The notes: generated by a model not told the origin, from the sequence alone. A stretch of DNA of 64,000 nt from Helichrysum umbraculigerum (GCA_949592205.1 CATIUR010000001.1:67718059-67782058); one strand, 5' to 3'. Counted from the first letter of the stretch, positions 8,799-21,100 are shown. Program-made: numbers and translations.

Positions 8799-11757
8799 GG
8801 TTTGTAAGTAAGTAAACAGTTTGAACACACAAGTAGTATTTGTAAATCATAGCCAGTCAGTAAGTAACGATCACAGGTTATGCTCATCGTTAACTTAAGT
8901 TTTAATAAGTGGTGGTCGCAGGACATGCAGACCGTTTGATACAATTGCCATGAGCCACCATAGTTGAAGCTTAACGTACAGTAAATATAGGTACCCCCTC
9001 ATGAATGTAATCCAAAACATTCATACGGAACGAGTAAGAAACGCCCGTTTCTACAGGAACGGTTCGTGGTAGTGCTTGCTACCCCGGGCGGGGATTGTCA
9101 GTCCCATATGGATCCATATACTAAAACTCGCGCTTATCACATAACTAACAACTATGGTTCAGGAGGATTTCATTGGATTAGTCGTAAACTCATGCAGTTG
9201 GCGTATTCGTAATCTCATACAGTAAGTAAATCATGGCAGCAAGTAAGTTTTGTGTGTTCATGTAAAACAGTAATGCATCTCACCCCTGAGTAAAAACAGT
9301 AAAGTAGGGGCTGTAAGACTCACCTGAGTTTGGCAGACAATGCAGTAAGTAAGCAAGTAGTATCCCGAACTAGCAACCCTTAGCGTCCTAATACGCATAA
9401 GGTTTAGTAAGTAAATGGAATACTTGTAAAGTATCCATGCTAGTTGTTCCCAAACTAGTTAATGTCCATTAGTTTGTTTGTAAGTTTGTAATCGTTTGTA
9501 AATTGTAGTTTGTATAAAAGTTGTACGGTCCGTTTGTTATCGTTGTATAATAATAATTCCATCCATTATTATTATGTATTCATAGTAGTTGTACAGTTGT
9601 AAAGTATACTCGTATAATCGTTTGTTTGTATTACAACATGTATCGTTTTCGTAAGTTCCAATGGGCTTAAACCCCAAAGGGTACGAGTGAAACCTCGTAA
9701 GTATTCGAGTGTATGTTCGTATCAGTTACGTGTAATCCAGCACGTAACTAGTGAGTGAACTTGTAAGTTCGTATCGTATGTAATCCCATGTAATGTATAA
9801 GTGTAAGTTCGTTGGAGTGTAATCTCCTAAGTATTTCCGAGTGTAATCTCGTACGTGTGTGTGAGTGAAATCTCACGTTTAGTTTAGTATAGCCTTGTAC
9901 ATATTCAAGTATCGTTGTATACTTTCAAAAGTATAGTATTTTCATGTATAAGTAACGCCGAGTAAAGTACGTTTACGTTTTAAGTATATTCCATACTTGT
10001 ATAAAATGTAAGTTTCAATCAGCCTGTTATAGCGTCACTTGTATGCGTCACTTCTGGATATCATGCGACACTTAGGTAGTGTCGGTATTCAGTGTCTGTG
10101 TAACAATGTATGCGGCACTTAAGTAGTGTCGGTATTCAGGTAGTGCGTCACTAAGTAAGTGACGTTAGTAAGTATTGTTTTTCATCAGTGCGTCACCATA
10201 GTAGTGACGGAATATAGTGTCGTGTTCAAACAGTGCGTCACTAATGTAGTGACGGTATAAGTGAGTAAATCAGTTTGTAAGGCGACACTGGACAAGTGTC
10301 GGTATATGTACTTATGCGTCACTGGAGAAGTGTCGGTATGAGAGTCGGTGACGTCATCAGTAGTAACCGGACGTCATTCGTTTCTACTGAAAGTTATAAG
10401 TTTCTACCGATGATAGCGACACTAGTGAAGTGTCGGCATAAATGTTCTAGCGTCACTAAGGGAGTGTCGTATGGTTTCTACCGAAAGTTATATGATAGCG
10501 ACACTTATGGAGTGTCGTGTTGTTTCTGCCGAAGGTGTTATGATTGCGTCACTAGTGAAGTGACGGTATAGTGTTTTAGCGGCACTAACGAAGTGTCGCG
10601 TATAGACGGTTCGTGACCTATGCGTCACTCAGACGTAGTGACGCATAACTGGCGTGAGCCATGCGACACTAGCGTCTGGCCAGTTTTTGATTCGTGTCGA
10701 AAACGTATTTAGCGAGTTCCGTTCAAGTTGAAACTTTTACACAAGTTATATTATGTTATGTTGAGTTCATAAAAATTGTTGGATGTCGTTTTTAATGTTT
10801 GTAGTGTCGTTTTATTTAAAATGACCAAAACCGACATTTTCGTAAAAATGTTCAAAAACGAGTTTAAGTTACATATTTGGACATCATTTAGCTAGGGGAA
10901 CAATAATCTAGCAAAATAAAAGTAATCGGAAAAGTTTCGGGTCGCCGGAAAACTTACAAAGTTGTCGAAACGAAAATCCGAAAAGATAGGTTTGTAGCCC
11001 TCGTTGTGGTGATCGTCGTTGCTCCTTTCCGTTTTGTGATTCAAGCAAGTTTTGTGGATGTTTTCTAGAGAGAGAGGGTGCCGATTTTAGAGAGAGAGAG
11101 AGATGAGATTAGAGAGAAAATTGGAGATGATGAGGAGTGGGTTGTGTTGTGTGTGTAAGTGAATAAGAGAGTGAGGGGGGGGGGGGGGGGGGATTTGTCC
11201 CCTTGGCATGGCCGGCCCATGGTGGGGCCACATGGTGTGGTCTCACCAATTTTTCGTTCCCTCGCGTTTGCGCTCCGTGCGGTGTTCGTTTCCCCGGTCG
11301 TTTAAACGTTAAAAATAATTTTATACGCGATTAAATATACGTTTGAAAATACGAAATAATACCGATTATTAAGTTGAAGTATTTTATCAAAATACTAGTT
11401 TTCAAGTTATAAAACATAACTTAGTTTTGTTTTGTCGGTTGGTCGAGTTTTCGGAGAGTTCGGTGACGTTTTAATTAAAACGTACGTTTTCCGTTATATT
11501 ATAAACATAATATAAGGTAATAATCAAAGTAATTAAATAATTTCACATTATTTAATAATTGTTTTACCAATGTCCGTATGTCTGTACAATGGTTGTTTTA
11601 TACGATATGTACGAATCGTATACGCGTATATATATATATTCCATACATATATATATAATAAATAAATAACGTATATAATCCTATTTCATATTATATACAA
11701 GTAATAAACACGTAATTAGGAAAATTTTAAATTGGTCCTAATTTTGGGGTTGTTACA
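8799..11757 (-). repeat. Element B 3' LTR (interrupted by A)
   Basis: 2959 bp matching 15168-18124 with few differences: scattered substitutions, a longer G run at 11177, and one C-count change near 11360. In sense orientation it starts TGTAACAACCCC at 11757. It ends where element A was inserted. Confidence 0.93.
10036..10680 (-). repeat. Covarying hairpin array in LTR of B
   Basis: Thirteen units of the form GCG(A/T/G)CACT-N5-AGTG(T/A)CG start at 10065, 10112, 10145, 10190, 10235, 10282, 10316, 10416, 10450, 10498, 10546, 10579 and 10622. Twelve have a 5-base spacer of unrelated sequence; the last has 7. When the left arm reads GCGTCACT the right arm is usually AGTGACG; when it reads GCGACACT the right is AGTGTCG. 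Nine fully match, two are G:U-type and two mismatch. Spacings are mainly 43-48 or 33-34 bp. The frame at 10296-10571 is a by-product. Confidence 0.85.
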
Positions 11758-11916
11758 TTCTCCCCTTGTTAATAAAATTTCGTCCCGAAATTTGTTCGAA
11801 GTAGTAATCGGTAGTTCGATACTAATCAGGTAGCTACAATGTGTACTAGTAGCCTACAGTTGTAGGGTAGGTCCTACAGTGTTTGAAATCAAGTAATCGT
11901 TAGGTGGTAACGTACC

Positions 11917-12555
11917 CTAATTTTTGTTGTCAGGAGGTAGTGGGCATTTGGCCTTGAGATGGCCAGCACTCCCACAGTTGAAGCAGAGTTTCGCTTTGGG
12001 GGAGTTAGTATTCTTAGGGTAGGACTTGCATCGACCGATGGGTAAGGTACACGGTCCTTCATGATGCCGAGTGCATTTAGAACAGAAAGGTTTCTTTCCC
12101 AAGTAGTTTCCTGCAGAGTTGAAGGGAGTAATCCTCACCCTTTTTGCTGGAGGGGGCGTACAGTCAGTGTCGGTATCCTCTTCAGTAGGAGTACTTTGTG
12201 AGGTTGGTGGTGAAGTAGGGTTTTCTAAAGCTATCAAACGTAGCTCGTACTCACGCATACGTATGTCATTTTAGAAAGCAATTCGTCGTAGGTCATCAAT
12301 GTCTTCCCGTGTTTCAGTCAGTTGTTTTCGCAGCGATTCAATAGTTTGGTTAAGGTGGTTGACTGATTCAGTAGTCAAGGTTTCATCAACTGATGCTTTT
12401 GCAGCAGTTAGAGCAACAGGAGAAGCAGGTGCTGTTGCTGATTCAACGAAAGGTTCGGTATCACCCTCGAGTTCGAGGAGGTAAGGAAACATTATTGGTT
12501 CCTCACTGAGCAGTTCATCATCCAAGGTAGGGTTGTTGACGGAGTGAGTTGTCAT
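11917..12555 (-). pseudogene. Second ORF of element B: coiled coil plus zinc knuckle, internal stop
   Basis: A 212-codon frame broken by one in-frame TAA (12271-12273) after residue 94; the same frame reopens at once and runs to 11917. The first half is acidic and serine/threonine-rich, ending in a heptad-like segment that continues past the stop (leucines and charged residues), so the stop looks secondary or bypassed. The second half has a short proline-rich, basic linker and then a cysteine/histidine region with the pattern of the Gag nucleocapsid, including a C-x2-C-x4-H-x4-C knuckle near its C-terminus. It lies downstream of gag, where pol would be. It may be a chimera of a coiled-coil segment with a duplicated nucleocapsid. 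No function is known to me. Confidence 0.6.
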
Positions 12556-12853
12556 TTCCTACGAAATAATTATTCTATTTAAGAATTGTTACTAGTAAAT
12601 GGAGTTCTATTGGATGACTTGTTCAAAGTAACGAACAATATACGAGTTCCCGGTCTCAACCAGTGTGAGATAATTAGGAAAAGTGTTTGTTATTGGTAGT
12701 CTAAGTGTAATACAAGTTATATGTCCGGAATTCGTATAGTCGGTCGTTTCCTAATCCTATTGGGTACTTAGGATCAAAGAAAACACACAGAATAATAGAC
12801 AGTTACACATAAATCATTAAGCGAGAGATTTATGAGGAAACAGATTCGGGTAG

Positions 12854-13945
12854 TCAAAGAATAAGCGTACCCGGGTTGAGCAAATCACAAAGTCTCGGGT
12901 TCGGGTCATCCTCCCTAGCATTGATTACATAAGCTCGACTCTTCGTGTAGTTGGTTCGGGTTTTTAGCTTAGGGCAATCCTTTCTGAAGTGCCCGGTACC
13001 GTTGCACTCGTAGCAGGTTTTGGGTGCAGAAGTATCAGTACCAGTGGGGTTGGTTCGACAGTCTTGGGCCAGATGCCCGAATTTCTTGCATTTAGTGCAG
13101 GGACAAGAGCCGTTATGATGGCGACTACATTTGGAGCAGTAAGGCTTGCTCCCCTTGTAAGCCTTTGAGTCATTGGCATTGACAATTGCAGGCTTTTTGT
13201 CAGGAATCGGGTTGGATGGGTGGGGACTCACTTCCCATTTACGTTTGTTACTCGCAGACGGGGTTGAAGTCGAGCCACGGCGGACAGAATTAGCCGTTAA
13301 CTCATGAGCCATACGAATGGCGCTCTGAATAGTTCCCGGTTTGGATGAAGTAACTAAATCTTGAAGTCGCTCAGGAAGTCCATCAACGTACTTTTCGATC
13401 CTTTTGTACTCAGGATCAACCATGGATGGGCACAAAAGTGCCAGCTGGTGAAAACGGTTGGTGTAGCCGGTGATGTCATCACCCTGCATCTTGTGATTCC
13501 AGAATTCCATTTCTAGCTGTTTCAACTCGTCTCTGGGGCAGTACTCGCCCCTCAGCATATTCTTCAGTTCATCCCACTGTAGTTTGTAAGCATCGGCAAC
13601 GCTCACAGTTTGCGCATAAGTGTTCCACCAGGTAAGGGCGGTGTCAGAAAAAGTACTGGCGGCGAACTTAACTTTATCCTCTTCCTTGCAGTTGCAGATG
13701 AGGAACACTGATTCGATTTTCTCAGTCCAACGTATCAAACCGATTGCTCCTTCAGTACCTTGAAAGGTCAAGGGTTTGCAGTTATGGAAATCCTTGTAGG
13801 TGCAGGTTTTGGGTTGTGGTCCATTGTTAGCGGTATCTTCGCTACCAGGGGCTGAAGTCCGGGTAGCTAGAGCTTGAGCCACACTACGGGCAATTATACC
13901 CGCTACTTCGGCTTCAGTAAGAGTGATTTGTCGTCGAGGAGGCAT
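12854..13945 (-). CDS. Gag protein of element B
   Basis: A 363-residue Gag closely resembling that of A. The N-terminus is MPPRRQITLTEAE and the retrotransposon-gag capsid region spans about 50-220, including a W-W pair and an EFWN motif. A basic linker follows, then a Cys/His region with C-x2-C-x4-H-x4-C knuckles near 281 and 311. Gag forms the particle and its nucleocapsid binds genomic RNA. The frame ends within about 30 residues of where the protease begins in A and D, so pol has been cut off at the gag/protease boundary. The frame is intact, which suggests selection for a functional particle protein or a recent origin. Confidence 0.9.
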   Translation of the reverse strand: MPPRRQITLTEAEVAGIIARSVAQALATRTSAPGSEDTANNGPQPKTCTYKDFHNCKPLTFQGTEGAIGLIRWTEKIESVFLICNCKEEDKVKFAASTFSDTALTWWNTYAQTVSVADAYKLQWDELKNMLRGEYCPRDELKQLEMEFWNHKMQGDDITGYTNRFHQLALLCPSMVDPEYKRIEKYVDGLPERLQDLVTSSKPGTIQSAIRMAHELTANSVRRGSTSTPSASNKRKWEVSPHPSNPIPDKKPAIVNANDSKAYKGSKPYCSKCSRHHNGSCPCTKCKKFGHLAQDCRTNPTGTDTSAPKTCYECNGTGHFRKDCPKLKTRTNYTKSRAYVINAREDDPNPRLCDLLNPGTLIL

Positions 13946-14559
13946 GTTCCTTGAAACAATAATTAAAGAACACGTGAGGGTTTGAATAAGAATTATGACG
14001 GTGATGATTTAGTAAGTTCAAAGAAATTTCGTCAAAGGTTGAAATTTGTTCAAAGTTTGTGGGTTATAAATAAGTTTATACAGTTTCGAAATTTTTGAGA
14101 ATTTTATAAAACATTTTGTAAGAAATTTTGTAACATGTTTGATAGCAATATATTTGTTATAAAATTTGATAACAAGAGTTGGTTGTAAAATTTTGAAGTC
14201 TGATGGAGACTTGGGTTTAAAATGATTTTATTAGGACACATCTAACGGTACGGTGGGGTACGTTGTAGAATGTTATAAACGTCGAATTAGGTAGGAATAG
14301 TAAGTGAAAACAAAGTCTCGATCTTCAAATCGAAAAAATGTTAGAGTAGCTATGGTTGTCAGTTATAACAGTGTGGAAGTCTTCGGACGTAAGCCGGTAG
14401 TCGTGAATTTATAGAAGTTAAATAAGGACAAAATGACGAGACTCGAGTTGTCGTTTGTTCGATGAAATTTTTTTAAGGAATATTAATTTCGTAGTGGTCG
14501 AGAGAGAATATCGTATCGGGGAAAGAGGCCTATGTATATATATACATATATCACATAAC

Positions 14560-14828
14560 CGCCTAGTTCGTGTCTAGCACAATCAAGTAGAAGTCCCGGT
14601 TCTCTCGAGGTCAGAGTCAGCTAATGCATTCCGGTTCAACATAACCCCTTTCAGAACTCACATCATCTTCATTTAATTGTACATAGTTGATCAGGCTATG
14701 TTAAATTAAACTTGTATGCTGTAATTCCTGAACCAGTTATACCTAATGAGGAATACTGCCTAACGGTCATAGTCTAGGCCCACTAAATGCAACCTAGTTC
14801 ACTATAACCTTAGGCTCTGATACCAATC
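14560..14828 (-). other. Primer site and conserved leader of element B
   Basis: The primer-binding site at 14813-14826 reads TTGGTATCAGAGCC on the minus strand, the standard initiator tRNA-Met match. The following leader, about 250 bases, aligns by eye over its full length with the leaders of D (25134-25400) and A. Shared blocks include CCTGATCAACTATGTACAAT and GACCTCGAGAGAA. It is a candidate packaging or dimerisation signal. Confidence 0.75.
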
Positions 14829-17800
14829 TGTAACACCCCCAAATTTAACAGTTTGCGGAAGCGATGTTTTGGGTGTTACTAATCAATAATCACAAGCACA
14901 AAGGATACAGTGAACGACTCTAAATGAGACGTTCGAAAAGTTATTACATTAATACATAAGTAGTAAAATACAAGCTCGAGTTCAAGTAAATTCCTAGAGA
15001 TTCTAATACATAACAACTAGTACAAAAGTAATGTATAAAAATCTCCAAGCTTGTAAATGCATGCGACTCGAGCTAAGTAAACTTATCCTGCTGGGCATCC
15101 TTACTGATGCTGTGTACCTGAGAAGCATTACTAAAACGGTCAACCAAAAAGGTTGGTGAATCTCACAGGTTTGTAAGTAAGTAAACAGTTTGAACACACA
15201 AGTAGTATTTGTAAATCATAGCCAGCCAGTAATTAACAATCACAGGTTATGCTCATCGTTAACTTAACTTTTAATAAGTGGTGGTCGCAGGACATGCAGA
15301 CCGTTTGATACAATTGCCATGAGCCACCATAGTTGAAGCTTAACGTACAGTAAATATAGGTACCCCCTCATGAATGTAATCCAAAACATTCATACGGAAC
15401 GAGTAAGAAACGCCCGTTTCTACAGGAACGGTTCGTGGTAGTGCTTGCTACCCCGGGCGGGGATTGTCAGTCCCATATGGATCCATATACTAAAACTCGC
15501 GCTTATCACATAACTAACAACTATGGTTCAGGAGGATTTCATTGGATTAGTCGTAAACTCATGCAGTTGGCGTATTCGTAATCTCATACAGTAAGTAAAT
15601 CATGGCAGCAAGTAAGTTTTGTGTGTTCATGTAAAACAGTAATGCATCTCACCCCTGAGTAAAAACAGTAAAGTAGGGGCTGTAAGACTCACCTGAGTCT
15701 GGCAGACAATGCAGTAAGTAAGCAAGTAGTATCCCGAACTAGCAACCCTTAGCGTCCTAATACGCATAAGGTTTAGTAAGTAAATGGAATACTTGTAAAG
15801 TATCCATGCTAGTTGTTCCCAAACTAGTTAATGGCCATTAGTTTGTTTGTAAGTTTGTAATCGTTTGTAAATCGTAGTTTGTATAAAAGTTGTACGGTCC
15901 GTTTGTTATCGTTGTATAATAATAATTCCATCCATTATTATTATGTATTCATAGTAGTTGTACAGTTGTAAAGTATACTCGTATAATCGTTTGTTTGTAT
16001 TACAACATGTATCGTTTTCGTAAGTTCCAATGGGCTTAAACCCCAAAGGGTACGAGTGAAACCTCGTAAGTATTCAAGTGTATGTTCGTATCAGTTACGT
16101 GTAATCCAGCACGTAACTAGTGAGTGAACTTGTAAGTTCGTATCGTATGTAATCCCATGTAATGTATAAGTGTAAGTTCGTTGGAGTGTAATCTCCTAAG
16201 TATTTCCGAGTGTAATCTCGTACGTGTGTGTGAGTGAAATCTCACGTTTAGTTTAGTATAGCCTTGTACATATTCAAGTATCGTTGTATACTTTCAAAAG
16301 TATAGTATTTTCATGTATAAGTAACGCCGAGTAAAGTACGTTTACGTTTTAAGTATATTCCATACTTGTATAAAATGTAAGTTTCAATCAGCCTGTTATA
16401 GCGTCACTTGTATGCGTCACTTCTGGATATCATGCGACACTTAGGTAGTGTCGGTATTCAGTGTCTGTGTAACAATGTATGCGGCACTTAAGTAGTGTCG
16501 GTATTCAGGTAGTGCGTCACTAAGTAAGTGACGTTAGTAAGTATTGTTTTTCATCAGTGCGTCACCATAGTAGTGACGGAATATAGTGTCGTGTTCAAAC
16601 AGTGCGTCACTAATGTAGTGACGGTATAAGTGAGTAAATCAGTTTGTAAGGCGACACTGGACAAGTGTCGGTATATGTACTTATGCGTCACTGGAGAAGT
16701 GTCGGTATGAGAGTCGGTGACGTCATCAGTAGTAACCGGACGTCATTCGTTTCTACTGAAAGTTATAAGTTTCTACCGATGATAGCGACACTAGTGAAGT
16801 GTCGGCATAAATGTTCTAGCGTCACTAAGGGAGTGTCGTATGGTTTCTACCGAAAGTTATATGATAGCGACACTTATGTAGTGTCGTGTTGTTTCTGCCG
16901 AAGGTGTTATGATTGCGTCACTAGTGAAGTGACGGTATAGTGTTTTAGCGGCACTAACGAAGTGTCGCGTATAGACGGTTCGTGACCTATGCGTCACTCA
17001 GACGTAGTGACGCATAACTGGCGTGAGCCATGCGACACTAGCGTCTGGCCAGTTTTTGATTCGTGTCGAAAACGTATTTAGCGAGTTCCGTTCAAGTTGA
17101 AACTTTTACACAAGTTATATTATGTTATGTTGAGTTCATAAAAATTGTTGGATGTCGTTTTTAATGTTTGTAGTGTCGTTTTATTTAAAATGACCAAAAC
17201 CGACATTTTCGTAAAAATGTTCAAAAACGAGTTTAAGTTACATATTTGGACATCATTTAGCTAGGGGAACAATAATCTAGCAAAATAAAAGTAATCGGAA
17301 AAGTTTCGGGTCGCCGGAAAACTTACAAAGTTGTCGAAACGAAAATCCGAAAAGATAGGTTTGTAGCCCTCGTTGTGGTGATCGTCGTTGCTCCTTTCCG
17401 TTTTGTGATTCAAGCAAGTTTTGTGGATGTTTTCTAGAGAGAGAGGGTGCCGATTTTAGAGAGAGAGAGAGATGAGATTAGAGAGAAAATTGGAGATGAT
17501 GAGGAGTGGGTTGTGTTGTGTGTGTAAGTGAATAAGAGAGTAAGGGGGGGGGGGGGGGATTTGTCCCCTTGGCATGGCCTGCCCATGGTGGGGCCACATG
17601 GTGTGGTCTCACCAATTTTTCGTTCCCTCGCGTTTGCGCTCCGTGCGGTGTTCGTTTCCCCGGTCGTTTAAACGTTAAAAATAATTTTATACGCGATTAA
17701 ATATACGTTTGAAAATACGAAATAATACCCGATTATTAAGTTGAAGTATTTTATCAAAATACTAGTTTTCAAGTTATAAAACATAACTTAGTTTTGTTTT

Positions 17801-18124
17801 GTCGGTTGGTCGAGTTTTCGGAGAGTTCGGTGACGTTTTAATTAAAACGTACGTTTTCCGTTATATTATAAACATAATATAAGGTAATAATCAAAGTAAT
17901 TAAATAATTTCACATTATTTAATAATTGTTTTACCAATGTCCGTATGTCTGTACAATGGTTGTTTTATACGATATGTACGAATCGTGTACGCGTATATAT
18001 ATATATTCCATACATATATATATAATAAATAAATAACGTATATAATCCTATTTCATATTATATACAAGTAATAAACACGTAATTAGGAAAATTTTAAATT
18101 GGTCCTAATTTTGGGGTTGTTACA
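14829..18124 (-). repeat. Element B 5' LTR (complete, 3296 bp)
   Basis: Bounded by TGTAACACCCCC at 14829 and ...GTTGTTACA at 18124. It carries the same landmarks as the other B LTR: stem-loop 15437-15452, 14-bp palindrome 15475-15488, GTGAGT donor-like site 15687-15692, hairpin array from 16430, GTAAGT donor-like site near 17327, a purine/CT tract near 17450 and a G run near 17547. Confidence 0.95.
16400..17046 (-). repeat. Covarying hairpin array, second LTR of B
   Basis: Copy of the array at 10036-10680, nearly identical. One unit differs only in its 5-base spacer (TATGT in place of TATGG near 16876), leaving the arms intact. Confidence 0.85.
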
Positions 18125-21100
18125 ACATCATCGTGGGAATGGACTGGTTGTCCAAGCATCGGGCCAAAATTGTTTGTTATGATAAGATCGTCCGCATCCC
18201 TCTCGCCGTCGGTAGAACCTTGATTATACAAGGGGAGACCGGTGGGTCGAGACAAAACATAATCTCCTGTTTAAAAACCCGAAAATTTCTGAGAAAAGGT
18301 TATTCAGCAATTCTCGCCCACATCACGGAGAAAAAGTCGAAGGAGAAGCGACTTGAAGATGTGCCAATTGTTAGAGACTTTCCCGAAGTCTTTCCAGAAG
18401 AACTACCTGGTTTACCTCCATCTAGACAGGTTGAGTTCTCGATTGATCTCGTGACGGGTGCCGCACCGGTGGCCCGAGCACCGTACCGCCTAGCCCCATC
18501 TGAACTTCAGGAGTTGTCTACTCAGTTACAGGAAACCTGGATAGAGGATTCATCAGACCGAGTTCTTCGCCTTGGGGAGCTCCGGTCTTGTTTCTCAAAA
18601 AGAAAGACGGTTCATTCAGAATGTGCATTGACTACCGAGAGTTGAACAAACTAACCGTCAAGAACCGATACCCACTCCCTCGAATCGATGATCTGTTCGA
18701 TCAACTTCAAGGATCAAGCTGTTATTCAAAGATTGATCTTCGATCCGGTTATCATCAATTGCGTGTTCGCGACGCCGACATCCCAAAAACCGCATTCAGA
18801 ACCCGTTATGGGCATTACGAATTTCAAGTGATGCCATTCGGTCTAACCAACGCACCAGCTGTATTCATGGACCTTATGAATCGGGTGTGCAAACCTTATC
18901 TCGACAATTTTTTCATTGTCTTCATCGATGACATCCTCATATACTCACGAAACGAACAAGAACACGCACGACATCTCAGAACCATCCTAGAGCTACTTAG
19001 ACACGAGGAGCTTTACGCCAAATTCTCTAAGTGTGAGTTCTGGATAAAAACCGTTCAATTCCTTGGACACATAATTGATAGTCAGGGAATTCATGTAGAC
19101 CCATCAAAAATCGAGGCCATCAAGGACTGGCAAGCGCCAACCACTCCCACCGAGGTACGCCAATTCTTGGGATTGGCAGGGTATTATCGCCGATTCATCG
19201 AGAACTTCTCAAAAATAGCCTTGCCACTCACAACACTGACTCAGAAAGACAAAAAGTTCAATTGGACTGATAAACAGGAGTCAGCATTTCAGCTGTTGAA
19301 ACTCAAGCTTTGCAGTGCACCCATTCTATCCCTACCCGAAGGCACCGATGACTTCGTGGTATACTGCGATGCTTCTCACCAAGGTCTCGGTTGCGTGTTG
19401 ATGCAACGAGACAAGGTCATTGCTTACGCCTCCCGACAACTTAAAGTTCACGAGAAGAACTACACAACTCACGACCTCGAATTAGGGGCCGTGGTGTTCG
19501 CTCTCAAAATCTGGAGACATTACCTTTATGGTACCCGAAGTACTGTATTCACCGACCACAAAAGTCTCCAACACATCTTCGACCAAAAAGATCTTAACAT
19601 GAGGCAACGCCGATAGGTCGAGTTGCTCACCGATTACGACTGTGAGATCAAATATCATCCGGGCAAGGCAAACGTGGTTGCCGATGCTCTCAGTCGTAAG
19701 GAACGAACAAAACCACTTCGAGCCCGAGCCCTCAGTATGACCATTCACAACGATTTGAATATGCAGATTCTCACCGCTCAACTCGAAGCTCTCAAACCCG
19801 ATAATGTCAAAAACGAGGCCTTGCGAGGCATGGATAAACAATTCGAAATCAGACCCAATGGAGTTAGGTACTTCTCTAACCGAATCTGGTTGCCTAATTC
19901 CGGGAACCTGCGGGACTTGGTGATGGATGAAGCTCACAAGTCCAAATATTCTATCCACCCGGGGTCTGATAAAATGTATCACGGGATCAAAGAATTTTAT
20001 TGGTGGCCGAACATGAAAGCTGAAATCGCCACGTACGTCAGCAAGTGTCTTACTTGTTCGAAAGTAAAAGCTAAATACCAGAAACCTTCCGGCTTACTCC
20101 AACAACCCGACATTCCTGAATGGAAATGGGAACAGATTGCCATGGATTTCATAACCAAACTCCCTAAGTCGTCGAGCGGTTGCGATACCATTTGGGTGAT
20201 CGTCGATCGTCTCACCAAATCAGCTCATTTCTTGGCAATCAGAGAAACCGATAAAATGGAACGCCTCACACAAATTTACATTAAAGAAATCGTTTGCCAA
20301 CATGGTGTCCCTATCTCGATTATCTCTGACAGGGATGCTCGTTTCACATCTCGCTTTTGGCAATCACTCCAAAAATCACTAGGTACCCATCTCGATATGA
20401 GTACTGCGTACCATCCTCAGACCGATGGCCAGAGCGAACGAACTATTCAGACACTGGAAGACATGCTATGAGCCTGCGTAGTTGATTCCGGTACAAATTG
20501 GGAAAGACATCTACCGTTGTGCGAGTTCTCGTACAACAACAGCTATCACGCCAGCATTAAGGCTACACCTTTTGAGGCACTGTACGGTCGTAAGTGCCGA
20601 TCACCGATCTGTTGGACTGAAGTGGGAGATAGTCAACTCACTGGTCCTGAACTCATACACGCCACCACTGAGAAAATTGTGGAAATCCAGAACAGACTTA
20701 AAGCCGCGCGTGATTGTCAGAAAAGTTATGCTGACGTGAGACGCAAACCACTCGAGTTCCAGGTTGGGGATCGAGTACTCTTGAAAGTATCACCTTGGAA
20801 AGGCGTAATCCGATTTGGTAAACGCGGGAAGTTAAATCCCAGGTACATTGAGATTTTTGAGATCCTCGAGAGGATAGGTCTAGTAGCATATCGACTGCAG
20901 CTGCCCTCGGAACTCAGCAGCGTGCACCCTACCTTTCACATTTTTAACCTAAAGAAATGTCTGTCTGACGAGACACTTATCATACCACTTGACGAGATTC
21001 GTATCGATGATAAACTTAATTTCGTTGAGGAACCCGCTGAAATCATGGACCGTGAGGTCAAATAGTTAAAACAGAGCCGTATTCCCATCGTAAAAGTCAG

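Larger units (their letters stand above)
8799..18124 (-). mobile_element. Element B: gag-only LTR retrotransposon (non-autonomous)
   Basis: Two LTRs of about 3.3 kb flank an interior of only 3.07 kb (11758-14828). In sense order the interior holds a tRNA-Met primer site, leader, gag, a second short zinc-knuckle ORF and a purine-rich tract. No protease, reverse transcriptase, RNase H or integrase motif is present in any frame, so B must borrow pol from elsewhere. Its leader and gag are Tekay-like. The left LTR is interrupted by element A at 8799; its missing first 339 bp lie off the window. The right end (18124) abuts the protease coding region of element C, so B inserted into C. Stretches 11758-11916, 12556-12853 and 13946-14560 show no supported gene. 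Confidence 0.88.

Noticed and set aside
10296..10571. 91-residue plus-strand frame repeated at 16665-16940
   Set aside because: Lies wholly inside the hairpin array of the B LTR, antisense to the element; its repetition only reflects LTR duplication.
10036..10680. Regularly spaced repeats that look like a CRISPR array
   Set aside because: Repeats are short palindromes with 5-base or 10-base inner spacers, unit spacing is uneven (33 or 46 bp), they lie inside plant LTRs and there are no cas genes.
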